A stretch of DNA of 64,000 bases from NCBI GenBank assembly GCA_027886185.1, contig WOAB01000158.1:186001-250000 (forward strand), written 5' to 3'. The notes under the pieces were generated by a model. That model was not told the origin of the DNA and searched no databases. It saw only the letters and a list, made by a program, of their open reading frames with translations. The stretch comes from Rheum nobile. Taxonomy: Eukaryota; Streptophyta; Magnoliopsida; Caryophyllales; Polygonaceae. The translations under genes were made by a program, and so were the position numbers. Of this stretch, positions 61,600 to 64,000 are shown piece after piece (position 1 is the first letter of the stretch; every line of letters begins with the position of its first letter).

Positions 61600-62441
61600 C
61601 AAGGGCGGAACTGAGGGGGGCAGGGGGGGCTGTGCCCTTCCTTTCCTTCTAGCTTAGTACATGTTTTAATTAATTTGTAAGAAAGACACACAAACATCAT
61701 TGTGTAGGTGGTAGTTCACTCATTTTGGAAATGAAGTGGTCCGTGTTCGTGCCTCATAATTGTCATTTGCATGCCAATCTTTTATCTTCCATATACATTT
61801 GTACTCCACATTTTCCCTACTATAGACCTACGAAATTAGGAATAACATTCTTTATTTTTTATTTAACACATCAGTTATTGTTAGTGGTGTATATATAATT
61901 GATTAATTATAGCTTATTATATATTCTTATATTTAACTAACTTTTTATTTTATATAAAAATATACTAGTCTCATATTATAATGTCAGTATAATTAAATTA
62001 TGGGAGAAATTATATTAGGAACTAACAAATAACATATATCTATCATGTATGAATGATAGAATTTGAGAGTATCATTCATTTTTTTCATAGAAAAAAGAAT
62101 GTCAGATTTAACTATCTGTTACTAACATATAATTTAAGCAATTTATCAATAAAAATCCACTCTAATAGTATATATTGTCCTAAGATTTTCTTAATTATTG
62201 TTAGTACTATAATAATCCATTTTATAATAAGGGAGGGTTATATATATTCAAAGTACATTTCATATAAAATAGCTTTAGTCGGTTATAAGAAATATTATAT
62301 TTGACAATAACTATAGGAAAATATTGATTTGTTCAAATAACTTAATTATAATAATAATACTCGTTAATCGTTCTCACTCTGTCGCTTCACCGCAATCTAT
62401 TAATGTGCCCCCTCTTTCAAAAACTTTTGGTTCCACCACTG
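61600..62441. mobile_element. hAT-like non-autonomous insert in RT of element C (842 bp)
   Basis: The insert starts CAAGGGCGGAACTGAGGGGG and ends GGTTCCACCACTG, so the ends are imperfect inverted repeats (CAAGGGCGGAAC / CAGTGGTGGAAC). The RT segment that should read PRAWYDRL is split exactly here, with an imperfect duplication of about ATACCAGG / ATCAGG. The interior is extremely AT-rich with no coding capacity. hAT assignment rests on the end sequence, which is like common plant hAT MITEs. Confidence 0.55.
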
Positions 62442-62952
62442 ATCAGGCCCTGGGAGCCTACTTAAGACCATACAACGCCTTGTCAAGTATATAGACATGA
62501 TTAGGTTGAGAAGCGTCTTCAAATCCAGAGGTTTGCTCCACATAGACTTCCTCCTTGAGAACTTTATTCAAGAAGGCAATCTTCACATCCATTTGCTGCA
62601 ATTTGGAGCCATGAAAATCTGAGTATGCAATGAGTAATCAGATAGCTTCCAAACGAGCAACAAGAGTAAAGGTTTCGTCATAATCGATCCCTTCATGCTG
62701 GTTATATCCCTTCACCACCATCCTTGCTTTGTACCTTGTGACTTTTCCCTGATCATCCAGCTTGTTCATGAACACCCACTTGGTTCATATCACAGTTCTG
62801 TTCCCTAGATGAGGGACAAGCCTCCAAACCTTGTTCCTTTCGAACTGATGGAGTTCTTCCTGCATGGCACTTATCCAGTCCGGATCCTTCAATGCTTCAC
62901 CTATAGTTTTGGATTCTTGCAAAGAAAGAAAAGAATTGAAGGCACACAAATT
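62442..62952 (-). pseudogene. RT N-terminal part of element C
   Basis: The minus strand contains, in order, the RVT_2 landmarks: SIEGSGLDKCHAGRTP-like start (about 62,900), NKVWRLVPHLGN, TRWVFMNKLDD, KARMVVKGYNQHEGIDYDET (about 62,733-62,674), MDVKIAFLNKVLKEEVYVEQ and YGLK-stop-APRA at the hAT junction. At least two stops, including TAG for Gln in YGLKQAPRA. Confidence 0.8.
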
Positions 62953-63669
62953 TTACAGAGAAGAGCTAGTACAAGTTCCCTTTCGAAAGTCTGTAAGAAT
63001 TTGATCCACTGGATGAACCTTCTTTTGGTGGTAGTTTCTCACTTGTAGAGTAGTGAGATCAAAATCATCGGAGTTAGCGCCACCAGCACCTGTATAGTCT
63101 TCAACAGTCTCTTCAGCATTAGGACTTGGGCTTTGGTCCTCGGGAGGGATCTGAGAAGAATCAGACAGTTGAACATCATCACCAGACATGATAGCCCCGG
63201 CAGAGTCATGAGCCCTTGGAGTTGATGATTCGTCATGACTGTCACGACTAGGAGAAGGATAGTTGATATCATCATTGAGCATGTTTTCTATGACATTGCT
63301 TTCCACGAGATGCAAGTTGTCGTCATCAAGGAGACCAACATTTGAGGGAATACCAATCATTTGTTCATGCACAAGGTTACCAGCCATAACAGATTCATCA
63401 AAGACAACATGAATGCTTTCATTTACCTTCCTTCTCCTCTTGTTGAAAATTTTGTAGGCCTTGTTGTGGAGATAATATCCTACAAAGGTGCCTTTGTCAC
63501 TTCTCGGATCAAACTTTTCAAGAGAATCTTTCCCATTTTTGTAGACGAAGCATTTGCAACCATTAAGAGTCCGCAGATGTGAGACATTTGGCTTTCTTCC
63601 CCTTAAGAGTTCATAAGGAGTCTTATTTATAGCAGCGAGCGAATGGTTGACATGTTCAGCACATAACAA
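62953..63669 (-). CDS. Integrase C-terminal region and linker of element C (open, 238 codons)
   Basis: The frame reads NKTPYELLRGRKPNVSHLRT, then CKCFVYKNGKDSLEKFDPRS, GYYLHNKAYKIFNKRRRKV and NESIHVVFDES. These are the conserved segments after the integrase catalytic core in copia elements. An acidic Ser/Asp/Pro linker follows up to a stop at 62,953. It aligns with 19,254-19,510 of element D. It is part of a polyprotein, so there is no start of its own. The frame breaks at 63,670 on the upstream side. Confidence 0.75.
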   Translation of the reverse strand: MLCAEHVNHSLAAINKTPYELLRGRKPNVSHLRTLNGCKCFVYKNGKDSLEKFDPRSDKGTFVGYYLHNKAYKIFNKRRRKVNESIHVVFDESVMAGNLVHEQMIGIPSNVGLLDDDNLHLVESNVIENMLNDDINYPSPSRDSHDESSTPRAHDSAGAIMSGDDVQLSDSSQIPPEDQSPSPNAEETVEDYTGAGGANSDDFDLTTLQVRNYHQKKVHPVDQILTDFRKGTCTSSSL

Positions 63670-64000
63670 GCAACATTCAAAGCTTTAGCCCAAAAACTCT
63701 TTGGAAGACTACTAGCAATTAGCAAAGTGCGCGTCATGTCCTCCAGAGTCTTTTTCTTCCTTTCCACAACACCATTTTGTTGTGGAGTTCTGGGTGTTGA
63801 GAAGTTATGACTTATGCCATTGTTTTGTCACAAGGATAGAAACTGAGAATTCTCAAATTCTATCCCATGATCGGTACAAATGGAACCAAGAGACTGTCCA
63901 AGATTCTTATCAATGGATTTCAGCCATGTCTCAAACTCAGCGAACACTTCATCCTTCGAGGATAGAAAGAGGGTCCATGTATACCTGGAGAAATTATCAA
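63670..64000 (-). pseudogene. Integrase catalytic core of element C, partial
   Basis: Minus-strand frames give YTWTLFLSSKDEVFAEFETW, the second catalytic Asp in TDHGIEFENSQF (about 63,880-63,845), then TPRTPQQNGVVERKKKTLED with the catalytic Glu (about 63,790-63,732) and LLIASSLPKSF. At least one break lies between the Asp and Glu segments near 63,830, and another near 63,670. The first Asp and zinc finger lie beyond the window. Confidence 0.75.

Larger units (their letters stand above)
35617..64000 (-). mobile_element. Element C: Sirevirus-like Ty1/copia element carrying five other elements
   Basis: Read from right to left: integrase core (64,000-63,670), integrase C-terminus, RT, RNase H, post-pol third ORF (55,320-54,176 and 37,196-36,784), purine tracts and 3' LTR (36,433-35,617). 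Between these parts lie a hAT-like insert, a CACTA element, and a Cassandra TRIM that itself carries H, G and a second CACTA. The 5' half and 5' LTR are outside the window. Sirevirus affinity follows from the extra ORF and the multiple purine tracts. Confidence 0.85.

Noticed and set aside
62053..62304. 83-codon Ile/Asn-rich frame
   Set aside because: It lies in the AT-rich interior of the hAT-like insert; composition explains it.
1..64000. tRNA genes
   Set aside because: The only tRNA-like matches are short primer-binding sites beside LTRs; no cloverleaf was found.

Overview
This is a plant nuclear window, almost certainly from a eudicot, and nearly all of it is transposable elements stacked inside one another. 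The diagnostic features are tRNA-Met and tRNA-Asp primer-binding sites, Ty1/copia elements of the Sirevirus type with a third ORF behind pol, Ty3/gypsy elements of several lineages, a Cassandra-type miniature retrotransposon carrying a 5S rRNA-like domain, two CACTA transposons, and MULE, MITE and hAT remnants. No complete host gene was found. The only clear host-derived sequence is a set of LETM1-like exons carried inside a CACTA element.

Left block, 1-23,272. The end of a minus-strand copia element (A) occupies 1-3,345. A plus-strand copia element (D) runs from 3,527 to 23,272. A young gypsy element (B, 3,874-11,620, 5-bp target duplication GAAGA, two 733-bp LTRs) sits inside D's 5' LTR. 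A decayed minus-strand gypsy element (I, about 12,095-17,086) sits inside D's gag. D still has an open 396-codon integrase region; its RT and RNase H are broken by stops and frameshifts.

Middle block, 23,273-35,616. D's 3' LTR is cut by a minus-strand composite: an Athila-like 3' LTR and 3' region, and a Tat/Ogre-like gag-pro, PBS and 5' LTR (to 29,003). A MULE-like element (29,017-30,915, 10-bp target duplication), a 181-bp MITE, a hAT transposase fragment, TTCGGG minisatellites, a LINE-type RNase H scrap and a copia RNase H remnant follow.

Right block, 35,617-64,000. One minus-strand Sirevirus-like element (C) starts at its 3' LTR (35,617) and leaves the window at the right edge. A Cassandra TRIM (37,202-54,170, TSD TATGT) splits its third ORF. 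The Cassandra LTR is split by an Athila-like gag-pro element (H, 37,551-54,031, TSD TCACC). H's 3' LTR holds a pol-less Sirevirus derivative (G, 38,721-45,837, TSD ATCCT), and H's gag holds a CACTA deletion derivative (48,792-51,597, TSD ATT). C's RNase H is split by a second CACTA (56,472-60,848, TSD TGC) with the LETM1 exons, and its RT by a hAT-like insert (61,600-62,441).

The most unusual material is (i) the intact 548-codon third ORF in element G, kept although gag is broken and pol is gone, with a TATA box and pyrimidine-rich leader also present in element C; (ii) the LETM1 gene fragment in the CACTA; (iii) CpG-rich palindromes related to CCGCGATCGCGG spread through the LTR, coding and 3' regions of element H. 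All comparisons were made by eye without database searches.
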